Shown piece by piece: positions 11,201-22,809 of a stretch of DNA of 64,000 nt. Within the stretch, counting starts at the first letter, position 1; every line of letters begins with the position of its first letter. Under the pieces are notes generated by a model. The model was not told the DNA's origin. It saw only the letters and a list, made by a program, of their open reading frames with translations, and searched no databases. The position numbers and the translations under genes are program-made. Source of the DNA: Tubiluchus corallicola (taxonomy: Eukaryota; Priapulida; Priapulimorpha; Priapulimorphida; Tubiluchidae); contig JAQGDQ010000540.1 in assembly GCA_030141605.1 (NCBI GenBank), positions 62,001 through 126,000 on the forward strand, given 5' to 3'.

Positions 11201-14200
11201 AAGTACTTACACTTCAACTGACACGAAATAAGTCAAGGACTTTAAAAAAGTCAAATGTTTAATGTGTAATGTTTACAATAAAATAATATTTATCGGGAAT
11301 TTGGCACTTATTGTCATTGTGTCACCAGGAGAGGTAGAGTGCAAAGGTAGACGTAAGCAGGAATGTTGATTTATGTTAACATAGGCCTACTATTAGAGGT
11401 TCATTAATTCGAGGGATTTAGGCCGGGACATTCGTGTAAATCAGCTTTTGCACAATTTTGAGTTTAGATCGTACTGCGACCAAACTTACTAATAATAACT
11501 TTCTGGTTCATTTTAGGTATGGACCGACGCTGCTGGACAAATCTTCTTCTCTCTTTCCTGCGGTGGTGGAGGCTTGGTTACGCTTGCTAGTTACAACAGA
11601 TTCAGGAACAATTGTTATAGGTACTCGGCGTCTTCTTCAACCTTTCTATTCTAGAGACAACATAATACGTCTCTTTGATTTATAGTTTTTTAAACGTTGG
11701 CGTATTTAAAGTCTAGAGATTTTTTTCATTACGTGTGTTCTTTCTCCTTTTCACAGGGATACTATGATAGTTACTATAGGTAACTGTGCAACAAGTGTGT
11801 TTGCCGGTTTTGTGATATTTTCTATTATTGGTTTCATGGCTCATCAAAGAGGGATCCCTGTTCAAGAAATAGCAGGCGGAGGTATTTTTACTTGTTTGCT
11901 CGAGTCGAGTATAACTTTCTGACTTACCTACTTGCCTTCTAGCTTCTTAGCAGTATCTGCCAAGTACCTATCTACCTACATACTTGTCTACCTGCCTTCC
12001 TACCTACCCTGTCATGCTACTTAACTACTTAATTACCTACCTACCTAAGCACCCACCCACACACCTATCCAACCAACCAACCAACCAACCAATAACAATT
12101 GTATTTATGACAATAACCCTGAAATACTTTTGCTCTTAAACTTTGATACAGCAAAGAGAAATTAGCAATTGCATTGTTCGTTCCGTAAATAAAATTGAGT
12201 TTACTCATAATATCATTTGTATCAGTCATGTTACAATTCAGTGAACAGCCAAGACGATCAACTTTAGTGCACCAAGAAAGTGGGTGTCCGTCAAGAATTA
12301 TGCGAGACGAATCATTGTAGATACGTACTGAGCTTTTTTTAAAAACAATACATTTGCTCTCGATCTTATTACGTTGTATGTTAACAAATGTGATACTATA
12401 TTTAGAAGCATAATCCTAACACATTTTTAACAGTTCTTGCAATGCTTTAACATTGTAGACACGTACTGAGCTTTTTTTAAAAACAACGCATTTGCTGTTG
12501 ATCTTATTACGTTGTATGTTGACAAATGTGATATTATGTATATTTAGAAGCATAAGCCTCACATATTTTAACACTAGGTGCAAGCAAAGTCAAGTCATCA
12601 ACATAAGAAACAGCGCCACTATACATATTTCCTACGTAACACCCAATTTAGGAATTATCTTTTTGATCTGTTCTGTATTATTTTTCTGTTCTGCGCTTTG
12701 GTGGCTATTTTGATTATTATAGCTGCAGTGTTAGATACTTATTGATTAAGCAATATAGACCTTCTAGAACACAGCTCTATTGTTTTGTATTTTCATTTTT
12801 TGGTTATCTTTGGTACAGCCTGTTTATTTGTAGGAAAATGCAAGTAATGGCATTGACTAGATATGAGATTGCGGTTTAATTTCTAGGTACTGGTTTGGCC
12901 TTCGTGGCATACCCAGAGGCTGTTTCACTGCTTCCTGTTCCACAGCTTTGGTCCATTTTATTTTTCTTCATGCTTTTAACGCTTGGGCTGGATAGCCAGG
13001 TAAGGTTTTTCTATGCTCTGCTGTAGATAAACAGACAAACATTGTTTTTTTACAGTGTAAGCGCCGCACGAGAATTTGCGCTCAGACTTCAGACTACCCA
13101 GACCTTAGTGTGTCACACTTCATTTTTCAAGGCTAAAGAAGAAATACCGCTAATTTTAACATTTTGAAAAGAAAACATTATAACTATTTAATGTCCAATT
13201 ATTTATTTTACTGCCTGATGTGCAATTCCAAACACTGCACCTGTTGTGTTCTGTGTCCAGCATTCAGTGGCATTGTCTAATGTCTATAGATACGTGGCCA
13301 CACTGGGAAGCTTTATTATCTTGACTCTTATCGCCAGAAGATTGTTAGCCATATTCGATATGAATATAGGAATCCAGGTAAAAAACTCACAGGAGGTAAA
13401 AAAAATCACAGAAAAAGTCACAGGAAAAAAGAAATAACCGCAACCATAACCTTAACCACTAACCCTTACGCTCACCCTAACCCTCACCTTAACACCTAGC
13501 CCTCGCCCTAACCCTACCTCCACCTTAATCCCTAACTCAAAAAATTTTAACTGTGACCTTTTCCCTAGTCGAAATTGTGCTTTTTTCCACGACTTTTTTC
13601 CTGTGACTTTATTACCGTTCACCGAATATATATGTCCTTCTTTAAAGAAAAAATGAAGCCTAGACAGTTCAGCATGTAAAAATGACGTATTTTAGAAGCC
13701 ACCCATATATTTATTTGCTAGGTTCGGCACTTCTTAAGTTTACAGCCGAACACACAGCGTGGCTCTTCTCAGCCTTGTGTCGTTTTTTAGTTTGTGATGG
13801 TTGAAGTTGCAAACACAGCTGTTCTGGACTATTTCCATTCACTAAGGCCTTACAAAACGTGGACAATGGTTGTAATCAGTGTTGTAATGTTTCTTTTGGC
13901 TTTGCCAATGTGTATGAAGGTAATGTACGAAATAGTACTACAAATAAATGAATGAATGAATGAACGAATGAATGAATGAATAACCGAAGGAACAAATTGG
14001 AAACTCATCTGAAACGAAATGTGCTTTTAAATCTGTGATTGTGTATTGCATTTAAATTATAAACTTACGATCAGCACGAAAGTAAGAAAGACAAACAGTT
14101 ACGCTTGTACAAGATTTGCTTCACATAAGTCGTATTCATATTAATTCTGAAAAAAATTGTTGCTTTTAGGGAGGAATATTTCTTCACCAGCTGGTAGACC

Positions 14201-16323
14201 AAATGGCAGCTGGTTGGTGTATCATCATTCTATGTTTTCTTGAACTATGTGCCATTACACTCATGTACGGTAAGATATTTTTTGTAGTTACTTAAAAGGG
14301 GGTGTTTATAAGAAAACAGAATAGATTATAGCGAATAAAGGTCTCACTGATTTTTGCCTTAAACTACCTGTGTTTTGCAAAATCTAAACGAATCATCAAT
14401 GGCGGGGTAGTTTGTACTTTGCGCATTGTATATCCGGTTTTAACAAACGGTGTTAACCATCTGGCGCAAATTTGCTGCACTCACAGAACATCCTTCTGCT
14501 TTAACCGACGTAAATTATTTCAGACATGCGACCCTTGGTGACAGAAATCATGGAAGCAAGACAAGTCAACTTCCACACAGTAAAAAAACTCGCCAAGCCT
14601 GGTCGTTTCTGTGAAGATATTGCAATGATGATTGGCTACTCGCCAAACATTTACTGGAGATTTTGTTGGAGAATAGCCTCGCCGCTTTTATTGTTTGTAA
14701 GTTTGTAATTAGTAATGTCTTTGACGAGGAGGTTGAGATCAGTTTTCTTCCTTTTTCATAAATTCTATCTATCGAATTCTCGTTGTCCAAAAACAGAGAG
14801 CTATAATGAATTTAAGATGTCGACAAAAACATGTGGTATGTATTTGTACCTGGCACCTATATTTGCTGTGCAGTAGGGAAAATAAATCACTATTATTATA
14901 AACTGGCATCATCATCGTCGTCGTCATCATCGCTATTATTGCCACCGGCATTGTTGCTGTGATCGTCGTCATTGGTATTGTCGCTATTCTCACCATTATC
15001 AACCTCGCTATTATCGTTATTATTAGACGTTATCACAATCATCATAAATATTACCATCACCATCTTTCTCAACATTATCTTTGTTTTGTGTGTAAGCTTT
15101 GGTAGTTAGTTGCCTTTGCGCACTGTAGTACCCAAAAACTTTAGAAAGTTGAAAGACCGTTACACAGTTTTAATTAGCATAATAGCAGTTAGATAACAGG
15201 CACTCCAGTGAAATGCGTGACCCTTGAATTAGGTCAAAGTGATTGCCAGTCTCTTCGTCTTAAAACAATCATAGAAAAAAGGTTCACAACACTAGCTTAT
15301 TTGAACCACAAAAATATATAAATAAAAATAATGAAAGCACTAAAATTGTCGGACATTAAATTTAAATATTCGCTGCATGTCTGGCGGACGAGACTCAATG
15401 TACAAACTATGCTTTTATTTCCACTTGCAGGGCATCATAATATTCAGTTTTGTGGATTACCGACCTCTGAAATATGGCAATGACTACACGTATTCTTCGG
15501 GAGCTCAAGCAATGGCGTGGTTGATAGCGTTAAGTTCAATTCTCATGGTACCTCTTGTTGCAATAGTGGAGATGTGCCTTTTGAAAAAGTCCAATATGAG
15601 CTTCTTCGAGGTAGGCAATAACAAAACTTCATTGTATTATAGTTTAATTCCCCAGTCTTCAAGTTCGGTGGCAATAGTTGGATTGCGCTCCACTGTAGGG
15701 TAGGGTACTTTTATATTATTACGCATATAGCCACGTTAGTATATGGACGCCCACCGATCTATGCTTCGCGCCATCTGTATTGTGTAATAGTTTTCTTTTT
15801 GCAAAGAAGTTAGGTTAAATCTTTGCCGTAATTATTTTAGCAAGTATTCTAGCAAATTTATTAAAAAGCGGACTTGGCTAAAATACATACTATTATTTTA
15901 TATGTGTTTGGTTCATATCTGTGTCATCCTACATTAGTATAAAGCCTATACTGAATGTATACGTATACCGTATAGTATTAGCTGTTGCATTGTATCCTGA
16001 AATGACCTTTTTGTACTAGTCAACCTTAAGACTGAGATACGAAAAAGTGACAAATAGGCGAACTAGCACACTACTCATGCTGAATTGCAATTGAAAATTG
16101 TCTTTTTCAGAAGCTGAATTTTTTATCAAAACCTACGCCGGAGTGGGGACCTGCATTAGACAAGTTTCGCACTGGAATCTACATGCCAATGGGGAAAGAG
16201 TTGAAGCAACCGCATAAACCCATTTATTCACTAGACCAGAGTGGTACTAAATCTGACCAAGCTTATCTCAATCCAGCTTATACACACAAAAACAACGCAC
16301 CTGTGTACGAAACAAATATTTAG
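3018..16323 (+). CDS. SLC6 Na+/Cl- dependent amino-acid transporter, glycine-transporter-like, 15 exons
   Basis: Exons: 3018-3140, 6786-6972, 7644-7775, 8512-8655, 8859-9015, 9604-9745, 10335-10469, 11517-11620, 11757-11881, 12887-12999, 13791-13919, 14170-14269, 14524-14696, 15431-15610, 16111-16323. They total 2157 nt (718 aa), all junctions are GT-AG and all phases agree. The start is the first in-frame ATG, in good context. The protein should be a 12-helix plasma-membrane symporter. TM1 has the hallmark [10 protein letters not shown] with Gly, not Asp, at the amine-binding position, so it is not a monoamine carrier. Chloride-site residues are present (Gln348 and Ser352 in TM6; Asn and Ser in GNCATS of TM7), as are Na2 residues Asp452-Ser453. 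Extracellular loop 2 has NDT and NRS glycosylation sequons. The C-terminus T-N-I fits a class I PDZ ligand. Odd features: about 25 extra residues in intracellular loop 5 (about 531-556), and Gly357 where glycine transporters carry Trp. The nearest subfamily appears to be GlyT; substrate unproven. Confidence 0.93.
3835..4266. mobile_element. hAT-type MITE in SLC6 intron 1
   Basis: A ~431-bp segment begins CAGGGGGAGTAT and ends ATACGCCCCTG(G), giving short imperfect inverted termini of CAGGGG type. It is flanked by the identical octamer GATCTTAT at 3827-3834 and 4267-4274. An 8-bp target duplication with CAGGG-like ends is the hAT hallmark. There is no coding capacity, so it is non-autonomous. 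One extra G at the right end makes the exact boundary uncertain by one base. Confidence 0.72.
4267..6785. other. Remainder of SLC6 intron 1
   Basis: Apart from the MITE, intron 1 is AT-rich and contains no recognised exon. A minus-strand open stretch at 6181-6438 includes a good acceptor (TTATTTTCCAG) but matches nothing I know and is not called. Confidence 0.4.
8257..8314. repeat. (GT)n-(GCGT)n-(GAGT)n microsatellite, intron 3
   Basis: A run of GT dinucleotides grades into GCGT and then GAGT tetranucleotides. It lies between SLC6 exons 3 and 4. Confidence 0.9.
9095..9527 (+). repeat. Dispersed ~430-bp repeat, copy A (SLC6 intron 5)
   Basis: This segment matches the reverse complement of 59018-59434 over its whole length. 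The central ~180 bp (about 9260-9440) are the best conserved. The core holds a short open frame starting at the ATG at 9374 and ending at a consensus donor (GGTAAGTTA). Copy B encodes a very similar 16-residue peptide (MATFTAMH versus MAIFTAMH) before the same donor. It could be a transposon fragment or a duplicated promoter plus first exon. I cannot assign a family. Confidence 0.7.
9900..10300 (+). repeat. Degenerate ~112-bp tandem repeat, SLC6 intron 6
   Basis: The phrase (A)GTGATATGTCAYTTATTGA recurs in variants near 9908, 10016, 10127 and 10242, each followed by a GACT/CTGA-rich stretch. The copies are about 108-115 bp apart and strongly diverged. Confidence 0.6.
11990..12095. repeat. Tetranucleotide repeat tract (CTAC/AACC)n
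   Basis: CTAC/CTAC-like units are followed by five or so AACC units in SLC6 intron 9, immediately next to the antisense LINE fragment. Confidence 0.8.
12104..12690 (-). mobile_element. LINE reverse-transcriptase fragment, antisense in SLC6 intron 9
   Basis: Read on the minus strand, this segment encodes a decayed non-LTR reverse transcriptase. The catalytic box [11 protein letters not shown] lies at about 12573-12605. It is followed by a [10 protein letters not shown]-like helix, an SKC-VFK motif, then the ILDG..LSW..KVDRLG block and a distal part to about 12110. An in-frame stop, frame changes and an internal duplication make it non-functional. Only the palm/thumb portion remains; there is no endonuclease and no 3' tail. 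The YADD-LLAPS style is typical of jockey/CR1-group and related LINEs. Confidence 0.8.
12313..12585. repeat. 138-bp direct duplication inside the LINE fragment
   Basis: The stretch starting CATTGTAGA at 12313 recurs at 12451 with a few substitutions. Each copy covers the same part of the reverse-transcriptase coding sequence, from the ASKY to the VRIYN region. Confidence 0.8.
13430..13550. repeat. Degenerate CCCTAA-like tract, SLC6 intron 10
   Basis: Irregular units of the type ACCCTAA, ACCCTTA, ACCCTCA and CCTTAA follow one another for about 120 bp. This is close to the CCCTAA/TTAGGG telomeric repeat but imperfect. An inverted repeat flanks it: TCACAGGAAAAAAG at about 13420-13433 and CTTTTTTCCTGTGA at about 13590-13604. 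Confidence 0.7.
14905..15060. repeat. Degenerate trinucleotide tract (ATC/GTC/ATT)
   Basis: CATCATCATCGTCGTCGTC grades into ATTATTG, GTCGTC and ATCATC units over about 155 bp in SLC6 intron 13. Confidence 0.8.
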
Positions 16324-18518
16324 AAAGTACATAGGTTTAGGCTTAATCGAAAACTGATTTTTATACAGAGATTCAATCATTGGATTTTGTAATGTTTTTT
16401 GTATAATATTTTTTACAATTACAATTTTCTGTAAATAATGAGAATTTTGTAAATAGAGAAATATTGTAGACCAGCCGCACAGCTCGATCTATTTATTTGA
16501 TATGTTCACGAACTAAAACATGGAGCAGTTCACAGTATTTCTGTATTACCGTATTACTGGACACTATGTAAATATAACTTTCAGAAATTAGTGATCAACG
16601 GCGTCAACAAAACGCATTATCCACATTATACTTTTTAAATAATTGACAAGGACGACAAAATTTTTCTCTCTCGTTACAAAATAACCACATCATAACAAAT
16701 AACTTTCCATAAAATAGTCTATATACACTTCTGCATAATGACAATTGGTGGCATTTCTTTTTACAAGAATTAACTATAAAAATCATTATTATTAAGTGGC
16801 TCATTATTAGTTAGTAGATTCCATGTACAGTTACTGTACGATGAGACGAATAATTGGATTTTTTCCGACTTTCACTTATTATTTAATAACTTTTAACAAC
16901 GAAGACAATGACAACAACAGCGCCACACTCCATTACCATCACCACCACCAACAACAACCGCAGCCGTTGTTCCACCACTGTTGTGTAACTTCTTAAGCTT
17001 CTGTGCTTCCGTCTATTAGGCGAAATCCAACACTAGCATACTTGAGGTGTGCCGAGTAATTACCAATTTTAGTGAACTACGCACTGAACTCGACTCATTA
17101 ATTAAAGGAATTTGCTAACATCTTTGCTGATGCTTAGTCTATGGATTATCTCAGTTTACTATAATGAGCGACTTTTTATGTTGTTTCTTCAGGCTCTCTA
17201 CATAGGCGTCAACGAGGTGAATTGATTCTTACTTACCAGTTGCTCCATTGCCTTGTTGATTATGATTAGAGATGTCTTTTTGCGTTGTCTAGTAATAAGG
17301 GCTTTTGTAGACATGATTTAAAGCTTACAAATCCACAAGTTCGACTCACTATGCGGCTATACAGTTTTGCATGTCGAGAAATAAATGTATGAAACTCTTT
17401 GCCATTCGAAGTTGTAAGTGCCCCTAACTTTACTTTTTTAAATCCGCCTTCACAGCCATAACTACCAAAACTCGTAATGTTTTTTATAATTTTGTACTTC
17501 CTGTTAATAGTTACAGTCATAGGTACGTAAAGTTTAGTATTAATGTTCACATTTGCATTATTGTACTGTATGATATGCTGCACTATGTTGTCCCCTTCGT
17601 ACGTGGACTACTTTGGGTAATTTAAATTATTGTACTTTGTTGTAATTTTTGCTTGCCAGTCGAACTACAATTACAAAAAGAGTATAAACTCAATCTGGTA
17701 TCTTCTTTAAGCCCCATCCAGATTGTGAGACCATAAGTTCTAGCTTATTTAGCTTATACCTAAATCTAGCACTGATCATATATACCGGCCCACTTGTACC
17801 TAATTCAAGAAATAGAGCTCAAGAATAAAAAACATTTTCGTTCACTCAGTCTGGGGACCAATTTTCAGGTGAGCCTTGTGAGTGGTATGGGTCCATTTGT
17901 GGGACTACCGCCCCCCCCCCCCAAAAAAACCCTTGTTAATGCAAATTTGTGCATGTGACACCGGATTTATTTGTTTTGTTTTCTGTTCTTTAGTTGAACC
18001 AGATTTACTCCAACAATTACCAAACTAGTACTCCTAGCCGAGCAGCGAGGTAGTACACAGATGGTAGTAGTTTAGAAACTGAACGAGTTGGCCCTCGGTA
18101 CTTCTACGGGGCGTACCTTGAGGCAAAAGATCAAATCACGAGTAGGATCTTAAGTGTCAGCTATAAGTTGATGTTTTTGTGTTTAGCAAACAAAGTGTGA
18201 ACTATTCATGATATTTTTTACTATGTAAATACTTTTTAAACGTTCACAAAAAGACACACTACAAAAACACCTATTTTTTGTGTATAGAAACGATCAAAAT
18301 TTAATGAACAAATTTGTGATGATCAAAAGGATATTTTTCAAAATTAGTGCTGTACTCCCTTTTGGTTTAAAATTAAATGTACTTTCAAAGACAGTCTCAC
18401 AGACAACAAGGCTATACTTAATTTAATCACTAGAGAGTTGCTATTTTTAATTAAAACAAATCTAAATCATGTCATAACTTTAAACAACAAACCTTCAAAT
18501 TGTTGCAAAACTTCTTAG
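16324..18518. other. 3' flank of SLC6 and intergenic DNA up to the gap
   Basis: No gene is recognised. A homopolymer C12 followed by A7 lies at 17911-17929. A minus-strand open stretch of 105 codons (17266-17583) has no recognisable domain and is not called. No canonical AATAAA sits close behind the SLC6 stop. Confidence 0.5.
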
Positions 18519-18618
18519 NNNNNNNNNNNNNNNNNNNNNNNNNNNNNNNNNNNNNNNNNNNNNNNNNNNNNNNNNNNNNNNNNNNNNNNNNNNNNNNNNN
18601 NNNNNNNNNNNNNNNNNN
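18519..18618. other. Assembly gap, 100 N
   Basis: Exactly 100 undetermined bases. The tandem array starts at the very next base, so the gap probably hides further repeat copies or the true left boundary. Confidence 0.99.
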
Positions 18619-18974
18619 ACAGTGTTGTTTACCAGACATGGAAGAAAAATAAATACGAGGCAAAATCAAACTAAAGATAAACAAATCAAGATCTAATACA
18701 CTAGATACTCACTAATTACCCTTTCCCCGGGAGGTGCACTGAAAAACCTGTCCACACTGAGATGCATTAACATCTTAGCACATTTTTTGGCATACCACAT
18801 AAGTCATTGGTAACATCACTGGAAACGAAGTCTACACTGTCCAGTAGATGAGGTAGGTGAGTTAACATCGAGAATGGTTTAGCTTCCCCAGAGGCTGGCG
18901 TCAGGTAAATTTATGTGGTGATATTCATTCCAACCTCCCACGTGAACAGTAGCAACACTACAAACGGATTAAGC

Positions 18975-19235
18975 AAACTGTCCCAAGTATCCACTTGGCT
19001 GTAAATTCCGATAGTGCACAGAATGCATCATAACATATCTGGACTGCTCGAAAACGTTGCTGTCCTTTAACTGTAATCACAGTTATAAAAATGCTAAATG
19101 CCAAATTGTAGCAAATTACATAGCCCACTGGCAAAACGTACAGGGGAAAAAGTCTTTACATCCTAGCGAGAAACGTGCCAATTGAAGCCGTCGAAATAAA
19201 ATAGGACGACAACCTAGTTTCCGACTTATGCACTT
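18975..19235 (+). repeat. Dispersed repeat, also present at 39115-39330
   Basis: This block recurs in the array at 23181-23441 and 27387-27647. It is clearly related, in the same orientation, to 39115-39330. Shared landmarks include CTTGGCTGTAAATTCC, CATATCTGG, GTTATAAAAATGC, GCCAAATTGTAG and AAAATAAAATAGG. The array copies carry about 75 bp that the 39-kb copy lacks. The element family is unknown. Confidence 0.75.
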
Positions 19236-19879
19236 GTTGAAAGGCTTGTTCAAATGTTTAAGTGCACTTATGTCCAAATGTAATGTTTTCTAATTTTACT
19301 ACATTATTGATTGCATAAACTGGAAAGTTTTAGGACGGTAAAATTAAAAAAAAGACGTGTGAAAAGTCTGACGTTAACATATTTTTGGTTATGGTCGAGT
19401 GGGACAGGGGCACATTTTATCACCAACTGGCCATAATTGTGCGCTAAAATGATGTAATGTATTATTTAAAATATATGTGATCACGTGCATTGTACTGTTG
19501 TGAGTAACGTTGGAGTGTAAGTGTATAGTGTAATGTTGGAGTGCAGAGAAATTCAAAAACATTACATTGGAACATAAATGCATTTAAGGAAACATGCCTT
19601 TTTGGGAGTTAACGTGTTCCGTCTGTTGACGGAATAATGCTATTCCAGACCTGTAGATATCTTTACCTGGATACAGTATTCCTTTCTCTAAAATACGGAA
19701 GCATAAAAAGGTAGTTATTTGTGAGGTCTCAAATCAATGCTTTAATAAACCCAATCACATAAAGAGTGCTTTGGCTTCGACTTCAACCTGCGAAGCTTCC
19801 AAGGTCAGTTCCTGGTATAATAATCTGTCTTTCTTTCTTATAATCTGTCTATAATAACTTACTTTCCTGGATCAACGTG

Positions 19880-20087
19880 TTCTGATTATCAAGACGACAG
19901 TCAACTATATTACTCTCGTCTACACACCATTTAAAACAAACCTATCCTCGCCTGGTAATACTAGGCGATTTTAATGACATTTCCTTGGCGCACAATATCA
20001 AATCATTTCGACTTGAAACAAGTTGTTAAAACTTAAACATGTGACAAAAAACTTTTTAGACATCATATTCAGTGACCTGTCAGAATT
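19880..20087 (+). mobile_element. LINE endonuclease fragment (array copies at +4206 and +8412)
   Basis: The plus strand encodes LVILGDFND at about 19952-19978, the conserved core of the apurinic-type endonuclease of non-LTR retrotransposons. After frame changes an LDIIFSDLSEF block follows (about 20057-20089), also typical of that domain. It joins directly to the integrase remnant at 20088. Equivalent fragments lie at 24086-24293 and 28292-28499. Confidence 0.7.
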
Positions 20088-20690
20088 TTCTATGAAGAAA
20101 TTTTTTCTCATCACGGAGTTCCGAATTGTTTTCAGCCAATGCCTGCTATTCGAGTGCAGGGTTCTCTATATTCGCCAAGGAATTTCAGACATAAAACCTC
20201 TAGCCCTCATTTTCCTCAAGCCAATGGTCTTGCAGAAAATTCGGTGAAGATTGTAAAGAGAACCTTCAAGAAAGCACATGAAGGCAAAGAAGATCCATTA
20301 ATGGGGTTGATGATCTAGCGCAACACCCCTCTCGAGAATGGATACTCCCCCCCGGCCAATTGCTAATGAACCGCTCTACACGTACTAGATGGTTGCAAGC
20401 CTCTTAAAGGTCGCACCTCTAATAACAATGTGCTTAAACTATAAACTACAACAAAATAATTACTTCAATAATCAATCTAGCCATAGCCCCTTACTAGAAC
20501 TTGTACCTGGAAACACTGTTAGCGTACGAACTTCAAAAGGATTAGTCAGAGCAAGGAGAAATTGCAAAACAAGTAGCCCCCCAGATCTTACCTAGTGAGA
20601 ACAGAAAATGGAGCCCTACACAGAATAAACCGCAAACATCTTCTGAAGATTAGAGACATGCCACCATTTGTCATGACTAACACTCATGCA
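20088..20690 (+). pseudogene. Ty3/gypsy integrase C-terminal remnant, array copy 1
   Basis: In one frame the segment reads the end of a retroelement integrase core: a HHGVPN-like block, then SSPHFPQANGLAENSVK at about 20200-20255, which includes the catalytic Glu of the DDE triad. A stop codon at 20316-20318 interrupts it. A degenerate linker is followed by a GNTVSVRTSKG block and a LVRTENGALHRINRKH block (about 20598-20652) typical of the gypsy integrase tail. The reading ends at the hAT insertion. There is no RT or gag with it. Confidence 0.82.
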
Positions 20691-20986
20691 CAGGCCACTT
20701 TATTTAGGTTGTTTAGGCCTAAAATGACCTAAAATGACCTAAATAAGATTTGAAAAATAACCTAAATAACATTTTTGCTCTTTTTCATTTTTTGGATCGT
20801 CGCTGCTTTTTTGCGCGTCAGAGGAGCGAAAATTAGAAGAAACAAGCCACGTGGCGTCCCGTAATCATTGTGACTAGTCATTGTGACGTCATTGATTGTT
20901 GCGTCGTCAAACCCCCATACTTTCTTTTACTTAAACGAGACTAGGCCTACTCGTTTTAATTCTTCCTTGTCTCTCCTCAGTTATAG

Positions 20987-21886
20987 ATGGCTTCTTTTAG
21001 TCCATCCCACGAGCTTGCTTATGGGCTGAAGATTGTGCAGAGGCACCCGAAGACGCAGGCAGTCGTGGCTTCACGATGTGAGTTTTGTTATTATTTTGGT
21101 CGCGAGGAGAAGCCAGGAGCCAAACGCCAGCGAACAGAAAACGTCAAGCTGTTCACAAGATTTCGAGCAGGTCCCTACAAACAACATTTAGAAAATGAAC
21201 ATAGAGTTGGGTGGAGATATTATCAAAAACTCAGCTCAGAAGATAAGAGGAAATTCTTTGACAAAACTGTCCCTCGAGAGCAAACTTTGGCGATCCATTT
21301 TGAAGGCGAGGCACCTATTTGCTTCAAAGTGAAAGCTTCAATCGTGAATGACATCATTGGTGGGATGTTGCTCGATCCTGATGACCTCGAGGGACTTTCT
21401 TTCGCTCGTGCAATGGCAGTGTTCGAGGACACGGATGACGACAATCAACTTGAGGTCAACCTAAAGTCGTCTTCTCAGTTTCGACTAGCAGTCAAGTTTA
21501 TTCGCGATGGAGCCAGTTTCCGACAAGCTGCGGCTTTGGTTAAGTCAACAAAAGAGGAAACAACCTCTGCTGTTTATGTGGGCTGCACCGAAGGAAAATG
21601 TGCAACGTTTGTACGTGTTGTTGTTGCAGCGAACCTGCAAAAGCTCTCAGACATCCTAAGCAAGTGTTGGGCTTTCTCAATTGCAATTGACTCAGGCCAC
21701 AGATGTGGAATGAACTACCTCGACATTCGCGTCCGATTCTACTATGCTGGAGATGTGCAGAATCTCCACTTGCTCGCTGTGCCAATGCATTACCGGAAAA
21801 CTGCTGCAAACATTTTCAATGCATGCGTCAAGTTGCTGGACGCGATTCTGCCAACCGGAGGCAATACAACCTACAATCCGAGATGA
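20987..21886 (+). pseudogene. hAT transposase N-terminal half, array copy 1
   Basis: 299 codons, the same as the third copy apart from the differences noted for the array. Domain details are given for the copy at 29399-30298. Confidence 0.85.
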
Positions 21887-22809
21887 AATCTACCTGTCCG
21901 CGGTTCGTGAACACGAGGTGGAGCTCGATGAAGCAGGTGACTTCTTGGCTTGTGGAGCACAAGGAAAGAGTGCTTGAGTACTTGGAGGAAAAGAACCCTG
22001 GTGTAGGTGAAGCTCGTAAACCCGGACCGTGGTGGGTCCTACTATGTGGACTGAATTTGGTTGCCACTGATGTCCAAGTTACAGTGTCTTACCTACAGGG
22101 AAAGAAAATTCACCTGATGGAGCAACGAGAGAAAGTCAGGAAACTCATTTCGAATTTAAAGGAGCTGTGTGAGGTTGAAGAAGATGACGATGGAAAATTC
22201 ATGTGTTCCGATGAAGAAGGGGAGAGGTTCACTTTCAATTTGGGTTTGTGGGTCTCAAATGTACTGGATGGCTGTACGGAAGATGAGAGGGTGAAGATTT
22301 ACCAATCCTTTGGGAGGCTGTTCACCGGACTAGTCGACGGAATTCAAGGTGTTCTCGATGCTGACGAGGAGACCGGGGCAAGTTTGTTGGAACTCCCAAA
22401 TTTATTGCCTCGAGCCTTGGTGAAGCTGTCAGGAGTGGATTTAACAAACTTGATTCGAAAAAATTTAGTTCGTCTCCGAGATGCTGGATGGGACCAAAAA
22501 CAGATTGAAAACCTTGAGACAGAATTTCATGGTCTGAAGAGAGACTACAGAAACAACGAACCCACCAAGACGGCATTGGATTCGATGACGGACGACACCA
22601 TTCCTCCAAGCTTGGAAGAACTTCGATCGCTACTCTTTCTTGATGGAATTTTCTGGAGGACATGCAACTCTCTTTCCGTCAACTGCTACTGTAGAGGCTG
22701 ACTTTGGCATTGTTGGGGAAATCAAAGATTGCTACAAGCAGAGTATGACAGACTTCAGCCTGGAAGGGTGCCTCCAAGCAAAACAGTTTTCTGAAATGAT
22801 GAAAATGTG
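21887..22809 (+). pseudogene. hAT transposase C-terminal part, array copy 1
   Basis: Continues in another frame from the break near 21880 to a stop at 22699-22701. A third frame then runs to 22808-22810. It is the same broken arrangement as in the third copy, so the lesions predate the array. Confidence 0.75.

Noticed and set aside
13246-13437. Open stretch in SLC6 intron 10 with hydrophobic residues
   Set aside because: The transmembrane sequence continues correctly from exon 10 (ending GLDSQ) to exon 11 (FVMVEV) at 13791. An exon here would break the conserved LGLDSQF motif.
17266-17583. Minus-strand 105-codon open stretch
   Set aside because: No domain, AT-rich codons and no promoter or splice context.
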